From Roseibaca sp. Y0-43 (lineage in GTDB: Bacteria > Pseudomonadota > Alphaproteobacteria > Rhodobacterales > Rhodobacteraceae), in assembly GCF_020667835.1 (NCBI RefSeq), contig NZ_JAFMPR010000001.1:372001-436000 (forward strand): a stretch of DNA of 64,000 bases. Reading direction: 5' to 3'. A model generated the notes under the pieces. It was not told the DNA's origin. It saw only the letters and a list, made by a program, of their open reading frames with translations, and did no database searches. Below are positions 56,835 to 64,000 of the stretch, one piece after another; positions within the stretch are counted from its first letter, which is position 1; every line of letters starts with the position of its first letter. The position numbers were made by a program, and so were the translations under genes.

Positions 56835-57713
56835 ATGTATGTCGTCACGCTGCTTGCAAACCCAGCCGCTGCCAATCTGACTGCCGCAACGGTCGAGTCG
56901 CTGCGAAATGCCTGGGGCGGCAGGGTGGCGGAATGGCTGAACCCCGACATCGCGGCCGAATTCCCGCTGGAAGAAGTGCCCGCGAATCGCTGGCAGGTCT
57001 GGGACGACCTGCAAGCCATGGGCGTGGACATGGTGCTGCGCCCGGCGCATGGGCGGCGCAAGATGATGCTGCTGGCCGATATGGACAGCACCATGATCGG
57101 GCAGGAATGCATCGACGAATTGGCAGATGAAGCGGGCGTGGGCGCGCATGTGGCGGGCATCACCGCGCGCGCCATGAATGGCGAGCTGGATTTCGAGGAT
57201 GCGCTGCGCGAGCGCGTGGCATTGCTGCGCGACCTGCCGGAAAGTGTGATCGCCAAGGTTCTGGCCGAGCGCATAACCTTCACCCCCGGCGGGCGCGAGC
57301 TGATCGCGACGATGAAGGCGCATGGCGGCTACGCGGCGCTGGTGTCGGGCGGGTTCACGGCCTTTACCGGGCATGTGGCCAAGTCGCTTGGCTTTGACGA
57401 ACACCGCGCCAACACTTTGCATGTCGAAGGGGCCAAGCTGACCGGAACTGTGGCAGAGCCGATCCTTGGGCGCGAAGCGAAAGTGACCGCGCTGCAAGAG
57501 ATTGCCGCGCGGCTCGGCATTACCCCGTTCGAGGCGATGGCCGTCGGCGATGGCGCGAATGATCTGGGAATGCTCGGGATGGCCGGGGCTGGTGTCGCGC
57601 TGCACGCAAAGCCCACCGTCGCCGCGCAATGCGACATCCGCATCAACCACGGCGATCTGACCGCCCTTCTCTACATCCAAGGCTATCGCGCGGACGAGTT
57701 CGTCACCGACTGA
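56835..57713 (+). CDS. serB: Phosphoserine phosphatase
   Basis: HAD-type phosphatase for the last step of serine synthesis. It has 292 residues. The nucleophile motif is ADMDSTMIGQECIDELA (Asp82, Asp84); LVSGGFTAFTGHVA and AVGDGANDLGML are motifs II and IV. The N-terminal 75 residues form the ACT-like region usual in SerB. AGGAAG is eight bases before ATG 56835 but only two before ATG 56829, so I take 56835. It is divergent from serC-serA across 151 bp. Confidence 0.95.
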   Translation: MYVVTLLANPAAANLTAATVESLRNAWGGRVAEWLNPDIAAEFPLEEVPANRWQVWDDLQAMGVDMVLRPAHGRRKMMLLADMDSTMIGQECIDELADEAGVGAHVAGITARAMNGELDFEDALRERVALLRDLPESVIAKVLAERITFTPGGRELIATMKAHGGYAALVSGGFTAFTGHVAKSLGFDEHRANTLHVEGAKLTGTVAEPILGREAKVTALQEIAARLGITPFEAMAVGDGANDLGMLGMAGAGVALHAKPTVAAQCDIRINHGDLTALLYIQGYRADEFVTD

Positions 57714-57716
57714 CGG

Positions 57717-58703
57717 CTACCGCAGCATTTGCCGGATGCGCCTGTCGATCTTGCCTTGGAAATAGCGCTGAGGCCCGCGCAGCCGCAGCCTGTTGGCAAG
57801 CCTAACGCCGAAAAACGGCACCGCGCCGTAAGCGCGCACACCAAAGCGCCACATGCCAAGTCGATGGCGCAGCGCCAGCGTGGCCTTGCGGATCGGGCCG
57901 GGCGCTCGGAACGGGGCACTGGGCATGTAGCCGCGCGCCCGCATCATCTTGGCGATACGGCTTTCCAGATCGGCCACGTCACGCGGCTTGCACTTATGCG
58001 TCCATTGGCCGGCAACCCTTGGATTGGGCGGGCCGTAGGTGGAATGCGCGGGGTAGCCCAGCATCTTGGGTGAATAGGGCACACCCAGAAAGGCGCAAAT
58101 CCGTCCCAGTTCCTGCTCGGGCGCGCACATGAGCGATTCGAAGCTCAGCTCGGTCCAGCCATCCGCGGGCAGCTTGTCGCGCACCTTGTCCCATTCCAGC
58201 TCTGAGCGGACCCAGTGGTCCGCGCCGTGATAAAGCGTGCCGGCCCAGCCCATTTCGACGCTGGAGCGCGCCACGTCGCGCGGGTCGCGCAGCAGGTGGA
58301 TGACGCGTGCGCCCGGCAAAAGCCGCAAGGCAAGCGGCAAATCGCGGTGCATACTGACACAGAGCAGGCCGCGCGATTTGGCGGCCAGCCGTGCAAGCAA
58401 GGCATCCATCAGGTCCAGCCCGTCCAGACCTTCGGGGATCTCTATGGCCTGCGCGGTGAACATGCGGTCCGAGCGCAGCGCCGCCATGTCATAGCGCCAG
58501 CCCGTGGGCGCGTCGGGCGCGGGGCGGATATGGTCTGTCAGGAAATCGACCTCTCCGGGGTTGTTCAGGTCTGGATGGGCGTTCAGCATCAACCGCAGAA
58601 GTGTGGTCCCCGACCGCAGCGCCCCGAACACGATCACAGGGGCCGGGCGCTCTTGTGGCGCACGCGCATCGCGCGGCTGGTCGTTCGCGGTCTGTTGTGG
58701 CAT
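57717..58703 (-). CDS. Sulfotransferase family protein
   Basis: A 328-residue PAPS-dependent sulfotransferase-like protein. The 5'-phosphosulfate loop is VFGALRSGTTLLRLML (25-40), and the 3'-phosphate motif is LLRDPRDVARSSV (137-149). The C-terminal part is basic and may touch the membrane. The acceptor (lipid, glycan or small molecule) is unknown. GGAAG is five bases before ATG 58703. It ends 3 bp from the serB stop, so the two converge without a terminator. Confidence 0.9.
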   Translation of the reverse strand: MPQQTANDQPRDARAPQERPAPVIVFGALRSGTTLLRLMLNAHPDLNNPGEVDFLTDHIRPAPDAPTGWRYDMAALRSDRMFTAQAIEIPEGLDGLDLMDALLARLAAKSRGLLCVSMHRDLPLALRLLPGARVIHLLRDPRDVARSSVEMGWAGTLYHGADHWVRSELEWDKVRDKLPADGWTELSFESLMCAPEQELGRICAFLGVPYSPKMLGYPAHSTYGPPNPRVAGQWTHKCKPRDVADLESRIAKMMRARGYMPSAPFRAPGPIRKATLALRHRLGMWRFGVRAYGAVPFFGVRLANRLRLRGPQRYFQGKIDRRIRQMLR

Positions 58704-58775
58704 CAAGGCTTCCAACTGGTCCGGGGTCACTTTGCGTCTATTTTTGTGCCGGGTCCAGATGAAGCGAGGAACACA

Positions 58776-59945
58776 ATGCCGGTCCAGGAACGAATTGCCG
58801 CCCTTTTGCCCCAGATCGTTGCGCTTCGGCAAGACCTGCACGCGCATCCCGAAATCTTGTTCGACTGTCACCGCACCAGCGGCATTGTCGCGGATTTCCT
58901 GCGCAAGATCGGCTGTGACACGGTCGAAACCGGCATCGGGCGCACGGGCGTTGTTGGGCTGATCCATGGGCGCAACGGTCCGGGGCGCTGCATCGGGCTG
59001 CGCGCGGATATGGATGCGCTGCCCATTCATGAGGCAACCGGTTTGCCCTACGCCTCGACCGAGGCGGGCAAGATGCACGCCTGCGGCCATGACGGGCACA
59101 CCGCCATGCTGCTGGGGGCGGCGCAGTATCTGGCCGAGTCGCGCGCCTTTGACGGCACCGTGGCCGTCATCTTCCAGCCCGCCGAAGAGGGCGGCGGCGG
59201 CGGGCGCGAGATGTGCGAGGACGGGCTGATGGACCGCTTTGCCATCACCGAGGTTTACGGGATGCACAATTGGCCCGGCGTGCCCACCGGCACTTTCGCC
59301 ATTCGCCCCGGCCCGTTCTTTGCCGCGACCGACCAGTTCGAAATCGCGGTCGAGGGGCGCGGCGGCCATGCCGCGAAGCCGCATCACTGCATTGATACGA
59401 CCGTTGTCGCCGCGCATATCGTGCTGGCCTTGCAAAGCATTGTCAGCCGCAATGCCGACCCGACGCAGGAAATCGTCGTGTCTGTCACGTCATTCGTGAC
59501 GGAATCGCAGGCGTTCAACGTGATCCCGCAGCATGTCACCCTGCGCGGCACCGTGCGCACGCTGTCGACCGAAATGCGCGCTTTGGCCGAGGACCGCTTG
59601 CCCAAACTGGCAGAGATGACCGCGCAAGCCTATGGCGCGACCGCGCGGGTCAATTACATGCGTGGCTATCCGGTGATGGTGAACACAGAGGCGGAAACGG
59701 AATATGCCGCCGAAGCCGCCCGCGCCATTTCGGGCGATTGCGCGACTGCGCCTCTTGTCATGGGCGGCGAGGATTTCGCCTATATGCTGGAAGAACGCCC
59801 CGGCGCTTACATCTTGGTCGGCAATGGCGACAGCGCCGATGTGCACCACCCGAAATACAATTTCAACGATGACGCGATCCCCGCAGGCTGCGCCTATTGG
59901 GTGGAGCTTGTCGCGCGGCGCTTGCCGATGACGAATGCCGCTTAA
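58776..59945 (+). CDS. M20-family amidohydrolase (HipO/aminoacylase-like)
   Basis: Metal-dependent amidohydrolase of 389 residues. MHACGHDGHTAMLLGAA (100-116, Cys103, His105), PAEEGGGGG with Glu near 137-138, GMHNWPG near 164, and the C-terminal GGEDFAYMLEERPGAY are the class signature. Relatives cleave N-acyl amino acids such as hippurate, acetyl-amino acids or indole-acetyl conjugates. The substrate cannot be fixed. GCGAGGA lies five bases before the ATG. The stop codon is shared with the convergent ThiE-like gene. Confidence 0.93.
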   Translation: MPVQERIAALLPQIVALRQDLHAHPEILFDCHRTSGIVADFLRKIGCDTVETGIGRTGVVGLIHGRNGPGRCIGLRADMDALPIHEATGLPYASTEAGKMHACGHDGHTAMLLGAAQYLAESRAFDGTVAVIFQPAEEGGGGGREMCEDGLMDRFAITEVYGMHNWPGVPTGTFAIRPGPFFAATDQFEIAVEGRGGHAAKPHHCIDTTVVAAHIVLALQSIVSRNADPTQEIVVSVTSFVTESQAFNVIPQHVTLRGTVRTLSTEMRALAEDRLPKLAEMTAQAYGATARVNYMRGYPVMVNTEAETEYAAEAARAISGDCATAPLVMGGEDFAYMLEERPGAYILVGNGDSADVHHPKYNFNDDAIPAGCAYWVELVARRLPMTNAA

Positions 59946-60559
59946 CCCAAAGGCGCGATCAAGGCCCGCAGGCGTGCCAGCGGGTCATCATCGCCCCAGA
60001 TTTCCGCGCCGATGGCGAAGAAATCCGTAACCGGGGCCAGCGCTTCAACCAGATCGGTGGTCAAGGCACCCTCTGCCACGACCGGCAACTCGATCATCGC
60101 GGACCACCATTCGAACAGCTCGCGTTCGGCGCGCGCACCGTCGCCCAGCAGCGTGTCGCCCACGGGGCCAAAGGCGATGTAGTCGGCCCCTGCCTCTCCT
60201 GCCGCCATGCCGTCATGGCGCGAGCTGCCGCAATGCGCGCCGATGATCGCATCAGCGCCCATCGTGTCGCGCAGCTTGCGGATACCGGTGCCGGGGTCGG
60301 TCAGGTGCACGCCGTCCAGCCCCAGTCGTTCGACCATCAGCACATGATCGGCAATCACCAGCGGAATGTCGCGCGCATGGGCCAATTCGCGCAGCGCGTC
60401 GCCCGCGCGCAAAATCGCGTCTTCGTCCTGCGTGGCCATGTGCAGGCGCAGGCACGCCACGTCCTGCGCATCCAGAATGCGGGCCAGTTGCGGCACGAAG
60501 CTGTCCAGATCGAAGCTTGGCGGCGTGACAAGGTAAAGCTGGGGGGTGTCCTCGGCCAT
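59942..60559 (-). CDS. ThiE/TenI-like protein with degenerate active site
   Basis: A 205-residue TIM-barrel protein of the thiamine-phosphate synthase superfamily: QLYLVTPPSF at the start, DGVHLTDPG (82-90) and GADYIAFGPVGDT (124-136). The residues that bind HMP-pyrophosphate and magnesium are not there: QLREK reads CLRLHM (36-41), NDR reads IADH (69-72), PTxTK reads GDTLLG (134-139), and AIGGI reads VAEGAL (161-166). It is therefore unlikely to make thiamine phosphate and may have another role. No thiamine genes or riboswitch are near. It overlaps the M20 gene by 4 bases at the stops. Confidence 0.83.
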   Translation of the reverse strand: MAEDTPQLYLVTPPSFDLDSFVPQLARILDAQDVACLRLHMATQDEDAILRAGDALRELAHARDIPLVIADHVLMVERLGLDGVHLTDPGTGIRKLRDTMGADAIIGAHCGSSRHDGMAAGEAGADYIAFGPVGDTLLGDGARAERELFEWWSAMIELPVVAEGALTTDLVEALAPVTDFFAIGAEIWGDDDPLARLRALIAPLG

Positions 60560-60686
60560 GGGCGGGGTCTTTCCTGCAAAGGTCTGTCTGGCCTTCTAGA
60601 CCGCGCGCGGGCCGGAAACAAGCGCGCCCGGCTTGCGAGCGCGCGCGCGGCCCGCTAACAGCACAGCCAAGCGCAAGAGGACCGCC

Positions 60687-61448
60687 ATGACCCCGCAAGA
60701 CGACGCGATATTCGACGAAAACACGCCCCTGATGGTGCTGGTGCGCCCGCAGATGGGCCGCAATATCGGGGCCGCCGCACGCGCCATGCTGAATTTCGGC
60801 TGCGCGCGAATGCGAGTGGTAGCCCCCCGCGATGGCTGGCCAAACCCTGACGCGGTCGCGCTCGCCTCTGGTGCCTCGCCCGTTCTGGACCGCGCGGGCG
60901 TGTTCGATGACCTGCCCAGCGCCATTGGCGATTGCGATTATGTCTATGCCACCACCGCGCGCGGGCGCGGCATGACAAAACCCGTGCTGACGCCAGAGCG
61001 TGCAATGGCAGAGGCCCGCGCGCTGACCGCCGCCGGCAAGCGCGTGGCGGTCTTGTTCGGGCCGGAACGTGCGGGGCTGGAAAACGAGGATGTCGCCCGC
61101 GCGAACGCGATCATCACCGTGCCGGTCAACCCCGCCTTCTATTCGCTGAACCTTGCGCAATGCGTGCTGCTCGTGGCCTATGAATTCCTGCGCCAGACCA
61201 CCGACACACCGCCCGAAGTGCAGGTCATGGCGGGCACGGACTTTGCAAGCGCCATCGAGCGTGAAAAGCTGGGCGACCATGTTGAAACCCAACTGGCCGA
61301 AACGGGTTTCTTCTTTCCGCCGGAAAAAACCGCCAGCATGAAACTGGCGCTGCGCAACATGTGGGGCCGCCTGCCGCTGACGCGTGCCGATGTGCAAACG
61401 CTCCACGGCATCTTGCGGCACATGGCCCGCACCCGCGACAAGCCGTGA
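60687..61448 (+). CDS. trmJ: tRNA (cytidine/uridine-2'-O-)-methyltransferase TrmJ-like
   Basis: SPOUT-class methyltransferase that 2'-O-methylates position 32 of several tRNAs. It has 253 residues. VRPQMGRNIGAAARAMLNFG (about 19-38), FGPERAGLENEDVARAN (about 124-140) and NPAFYSLNLAQCVLL (about 149-163) form the trefoil-knot motifs in the TrmJ order. AAGAGG precedes ATG 60687; the upstream open frame is not needed. Confidence 0.93.
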   Translation: MTPQDDAIFDENTPLMVLVRPQMGRNIGAAARAMLNFGCARMRVVAPRDGWPNPDAVALASGASPVLDRAGVFDDLPSAIGDCDYVYATTARGRGMTKPVLTPERAMAEARALTAAGKRVAVLFGPERAGLENEDVARANAIITVPVNPAFYSLNLAQCVLLVAYEFLRQTTDTPPEVQVMAGTDFASAIEREKLGDHVETQLAETGFFFPPEKTASMKLALRNMWGRLPLTRADVQTLHGILRHMARTRDKP

Positions 61449-61506
61449 TGCTTGAACAAAATCGGCACGGGCACTAGCTTGCCAGCGAAACATCAGGAGG
61501 GCGCAG

Positions 61507-62655
61507 ATGGCCGCCAAACGCGCGATTTTCGAAGAGGTCAGCGACAGCAAGCAGACGAAACCCGCCCCGCAAGGCGGCGTGATCGACCGCCGCCCCAAGG
61601 GCGCGCGCGGCGCGATCCGCCTGTGGCTGATGGTGTTGTTCGCGCTGGTCTGCGTCATGATCGCCGTGGGCGGCATGACCCGGCTGACCGATAGCGGCCT
61701 GTCGATTACCGAATGGCGGCCCGTGACCGGGGCCATTCCGCCCATGACCGCCGAAGCCTGGGCGCTGGAATTCGAGAAATACCGCCAGATCGACCAATAC
61801 CGCCTGATGAACCGGGGCATGAGCCTTGAAGAATTCCAGTTCATCTATTGGTGGGAGTGGGGCCATCGGCAGTTGGGCCGGGTAATTGGCCTTGTCTGGG
61901 CGGTGGGGTTCCTGTTCTTCTGGCTGACCAAGCGCATCCCCACGGGCTGGACGCCGCGCTTGCTGTGGCTGGGCGCCTTGGGCGGGCTGCAAGGGGCGAT
62001 TGGTTGGTGGATGGTCGCTTCTGGCCTGACCGAAGGCATGGTGTCGGTCGCAAGCTACCGGCTTGCCACTCATCTGGGGCTGGCCTTTGTCATCCTTGGT
62101 TTCATCGCTTGGTATACGTTCCTTTTGAACCGGTCCGAGGCGGAGTTGCTGACTGCAAGACGGTCGCGCGAGGCGAAGCTCTTTTCACTCTCGACCGGGT
62201 TGATGCATTTCGCGTTCCTGCAAATCCTGCTGGGCGCGCTGGTCGCGGGTATCGACGCGGGGCGCGGATATACCGACTGGCCGATGATGAACGGCGTCTT
62301 CTTCCCGCCAGAGGCGTTGGACATGCAACCCGTGTGGCAAAACTTCTTTGAAAACCCGGCCATGGCGCAATTCGTTCACCGCATGGCGGGCTATGGATTG
62401 GCCGTGTTCGGGTTGATCGTCTGGCTGCGCGGGCGCAAATCGGCACATGGGGCCACGCGCGCGGCGTTCAACACGGTCGGGTTGGTCCTGCTGGCGCAGA
62501 TTACCCTTGGGATCGTGACGGTGCTTTATGCCGCGCCATGGCAGCTTGGCATTGCCCATCAGGCGACCGCCGTGTTGCTGTGGGTGCTTATCATCCGGGC
62601 ACGCCACCTGTCACAATACCCGCGTTTCGACAGCCTGCGCGGGGCAAAGGCATGA
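61507..62655 (+). CDS. ctaA: Heme A synthase
   Basis: Oxidises haem O to haem A for aa3-type cytochrome oxidase. It has 382 residues and eight membrane helices. The alphaproteobacterial CtaA pattern is clear: VGGMTRLTDSGLSITEW (about 55-71), WWEWGHRQLGRVIG (about 115-128, haem-ligand His), and a matching His region in the second half (QFVHRMAGYGLAVFG). AGGAGG lies seven bases before the ATG. The stop overlaps the following carboxypeptidase start. Confidence 0.95.
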   Translation: MAAKRAIFEEVSDSKQTKPAPQGGVIDRRPKGARGAIRLWLMVLFALVCVMIAVGGMTRLTDSGLSITEWRPVTGAIPPMTAEAWALEFEKYRQIDQYRLMNRGMSLEEFQFIYWWEWGHRQLGRVIGLVWAVGFLFFWLTKRIPTGWTPRLLWLGALGGLQGAIGWWMVASGLTEGMVSVASYRLATHLGLAFVILGFIAWYTFLLNRSEAELLTARRSREAKLFSLSTGLMHFAFLQILLGALVAGIDAGRGYTDWPMMNGVFFPPEALDMQPVWQNFFENPAMAQFVHRMAGYGLAVFGLIVWLRGRKSAHGATRAAFNTVGLVLLAQITLGIVTVLYAAPWQLGIAHQATAVLLWVLIIRARHLSQYPRFDSLRGAKA

Positions 62656-64000
62656 GCGCCTACGCAGACCTTCGCGCCCATCTGCGCCAGACCGCGGCCT
62701 TGGCAGAGGTCGCGGGGCGCTTGGGCTGGGACCAGCAAACCGTGATGCCACGCGGTGCCAATGACCAGCGCGCCGAGGAAATGGCGGCGCTGGAAGATGT
62801 GCTGCACGCACGCCGCACCGATCCGCGCCTGGGCGAATTGCTGGAGCAAGCCGATGCTCCTGATGCGGTGGGCGACGCCATCCTGCGCGAGGCGCGGCGC
62901 GACTATGCCCGCAACACCAGCGTGCCCGCGCGTCTGGCATCGGAACTCGCGCGCGTCACAGCGCTGGCCCAGACCGCTTGGGAAGAAGCCCGCGCCGGCG
63001 ATGACGTCGCAGCCTTCCTGCCGTGGCTGGAGCAGGTCGTCGCCCTGCGCCGCGAAGAGGGTCAGGCCATCGCCAAGGGGGGCGATGCCTATGACGCGCT
63101 GATGCAGGATTACGAGCCGGGCAGCGATGCCGCGCAAGTGGCCGCCATTTTCGACCGGATGCGACCCCGGCTTGTCGCCCTGCGCGACCGCATTCTTGGC
63201 GCGCCCACGCCCCCTGCCCTACAAGGCCATTTCCCTGCCGAAGGGCAGATGCGGCTGGCGCATGATCTGGCCCGCCGGTTCGGGTATGATTTCAACCGCG
63301 GCCGCATTGATCTGGCTGTGCATCCGTTTTCCAGCGGGTCCGGGTCGGACGTGCGCATCACCACCCGCGTGGCCGAAGATGACCCGTTCAACTGCCTCTA
63401 TTCTACGCTGCACGAAGTGGGCCACGCCACCTACGAGCAGAACATCGCGCCCGATTACGCACTCACCCCCTTGGGGCACGGCGTGTCGATGGGCGTGCAT
63501 GAAAGCCAAAGCCGCATCTACGAAAACCAGCTTGGCCGCTCGCGCGCGTTCACGGGCTGGCTGTTCGGGGCGATGCAGGCTGAATTCGGCACGCTGAACA
63601 TCGACAGCCCGGATGCCTTCCACGCCGCCGTGAACCGGGTTCACAAGGGCTATATCCGCACCGAATCCGACGAGGTGCAGTATAACCTGCACATCATGCT
63701 GCGCTTCGATCTGGAACGCGCGCTGATCGCGGGAAGCTTGGCCCCACGCGACCTTGAAGAAGCTTGGAACACCCGTTTCGCGGCCGATTTCGGCTATCCT
63801 GTGGACCGCCCGGCCAATGGCGTGTTGCAAGACGTGCATTGGTCCGTGGGGCTGTTCGGGTATTTCCCCACCTATGCGCTTGGCAACATTTACGCGGGCT
63901 GCCTGAACGCGGCCTTGCGCCGGGATTGCCCGGATCTGGATGCCCAACTGGCTGCGGGCGATCTGACACTTGCGACCGATTGGCTGGCGGACAAGGTGCA
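62652..64000 (+). CDS. M32 carboxypeptidase Taq-type (3' end cut by window edge)
   Basis: Zinc carboxypeptidase that trims C-terminal residues. 449 codons are visible out of about 490-500. The zinc motif HEVGH is at 254-258 in STLHEVGHATYEQ, followed by the M32 hallmark GVHESQSRIYEN. Later helices (HIMLRFDLERALIAG, and DVHWSVGLFGYFPTYALGN) are typical of the family. The ATG overlaps the ctaA stop by 4 bases (ATGA). The remaining C-terminus lies outside the window. Confidence 0.95.
   Translation, partial: MSAYADLRAHLRQTAALAEVAGRLGWDQQTVMPRGANDQRAEEMAALEDVLHARRTDPRLGELLEQADAPDAVGDAILREARRDYARNTSVPARLASELARVTALAQTAWEEARAGDDVAAFLPWLEQVVALRREEGQAIAKGGDAYDALMQDYEPGSDAAQVAAIFDRMRPRLVALRDRILGAPTPPALQGHFPAEGQMRLAHDLARRFGYDFNRGRIDLAVHPFSSGSGSDVRITTRVAEDDPFNCLYSTLHEVGHATYEQNIAPDYALTPLGHGVSMGVHESQSRIYENQLGRSRAFTGWLFGAMQAEFGTLNIDSPDAFHAAVNRVHKGYIRTESDEVQYNLHIMLRFDLERALIAGSLAPRDLEEAWNTRFAADFGYPVDRPANGVLQDVHWSVGLFGYFPTYALGNIYAGCLNAALRRDCPDLDAQLAAGDLTLATDWLADKV

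Noticed and set aside
60560-60686. A thiamine riboswitch upstream of the ThiE-like gene
   Set aside because: No THI-box sequence (such as CUGAGA) is seen in the gap, and the protein itself looks non-catalytic.

Overview
The window reads as one contiguous piece of an alphaproteobacterial chromosome, most likely a member of the Rhodobacteraceae (Roseobacter/Rhodobacter group). The support is high GC, the purL-bolA-grxD gene order, a HemB without zinc-ligand cysteines, a HrcA/CIRCE-type groESL promoter, leucyl/arginyl-tRNA protein transferase of the Bpt type, heme A synthase, and palindromic intergenic elements typical of the family. I see no rRNA, tRNA, CRISPR, prophage or insertion sequence. 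The genus cannot be fixed from what I can see.

Layout. 1-2150: argC (cut by the left edge) and murI on the minus strand. 2151-9812: a LysR regulator, a strong small-RNA candidate, purL, bolA-like, grxD, then comEC (minus) and gltX. 9888-16521: gltA, a membrane protein coupled to mazG and a DUF1638 gene, then glnE and a small coupled gene on minus. 16600-20450: a three-gene TRAP transporter (2-oxo-acid/TakP-like binding protein, enlarged DctQ, DctM) with an operator-like inverted repeat and an intercistronic hairpin pair. 20470-27642: LysE exporter, hemB, a SYLF lipoprotein, fabD, an omega-amino-acid transaminase with YbaK and RDD genes, bpt, and a CDP-alcohol phosphatidyltransferase. 27803-33491: a YnjBCD-type ABC importer and an orphan hybrid histidine kinase. 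33701-40874: carB, a Sel1-containing di-haem peroxidase, and groESL under CIRCE. 40947-50412: a DUF2161 protein, manganese-type pyrophosphatase, a HAD protein, MaoC, ribF, polyprenyl synthase, DUF2007, a tRNA1-type methyltransferase, nth, a PfkB kinase, a secreted unknown, and htpX. 50506-53742: a two-gene operon pairing a cupin/transglutaminase-like protein with an atypical CoaBC-like flavoprotein, then a phosphoesterase. 53832-57713: all three serine-biosynthesis genes (serA-serC on minus, serB divergent). 57717-64000: a sulfotransferase, an M20 amidohydrolase, a ThiE-like pseudoenzyme, trmJ, ctaA and an M32 carboxypeptidase cut by the right edge.

Most of the window is housekeeping: nucleotide precursors (purL, carB), amino acids (argC, glnE, serABC), tetrapyrroles and respiration (hemB, ctaA, polyprenyl synthase), cofactors (ribF), and protein or RNA quality control (groESL, htpX, mazG, nth, trmJ). 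Genes are packed tightly, with frequent ATGA or TGATG overlaps and two convergent pairs whose stop codons share bases.

The best leads for something undescribed are the ~78-nt RNA gene between the LysR gene and purL, and the transglutaminase-like/flavoprotein pair. The flavoprotein keeps the flavin-binding fold motifs but lacks the usual CoaC and CoaB catalytic signatures. Smaller leads are the degenerate ThiE, the Sel1/di-haem fusion, the ComEC without a nuclease-like domain, and dispersed CCGG-CTTGA-type palindromes.
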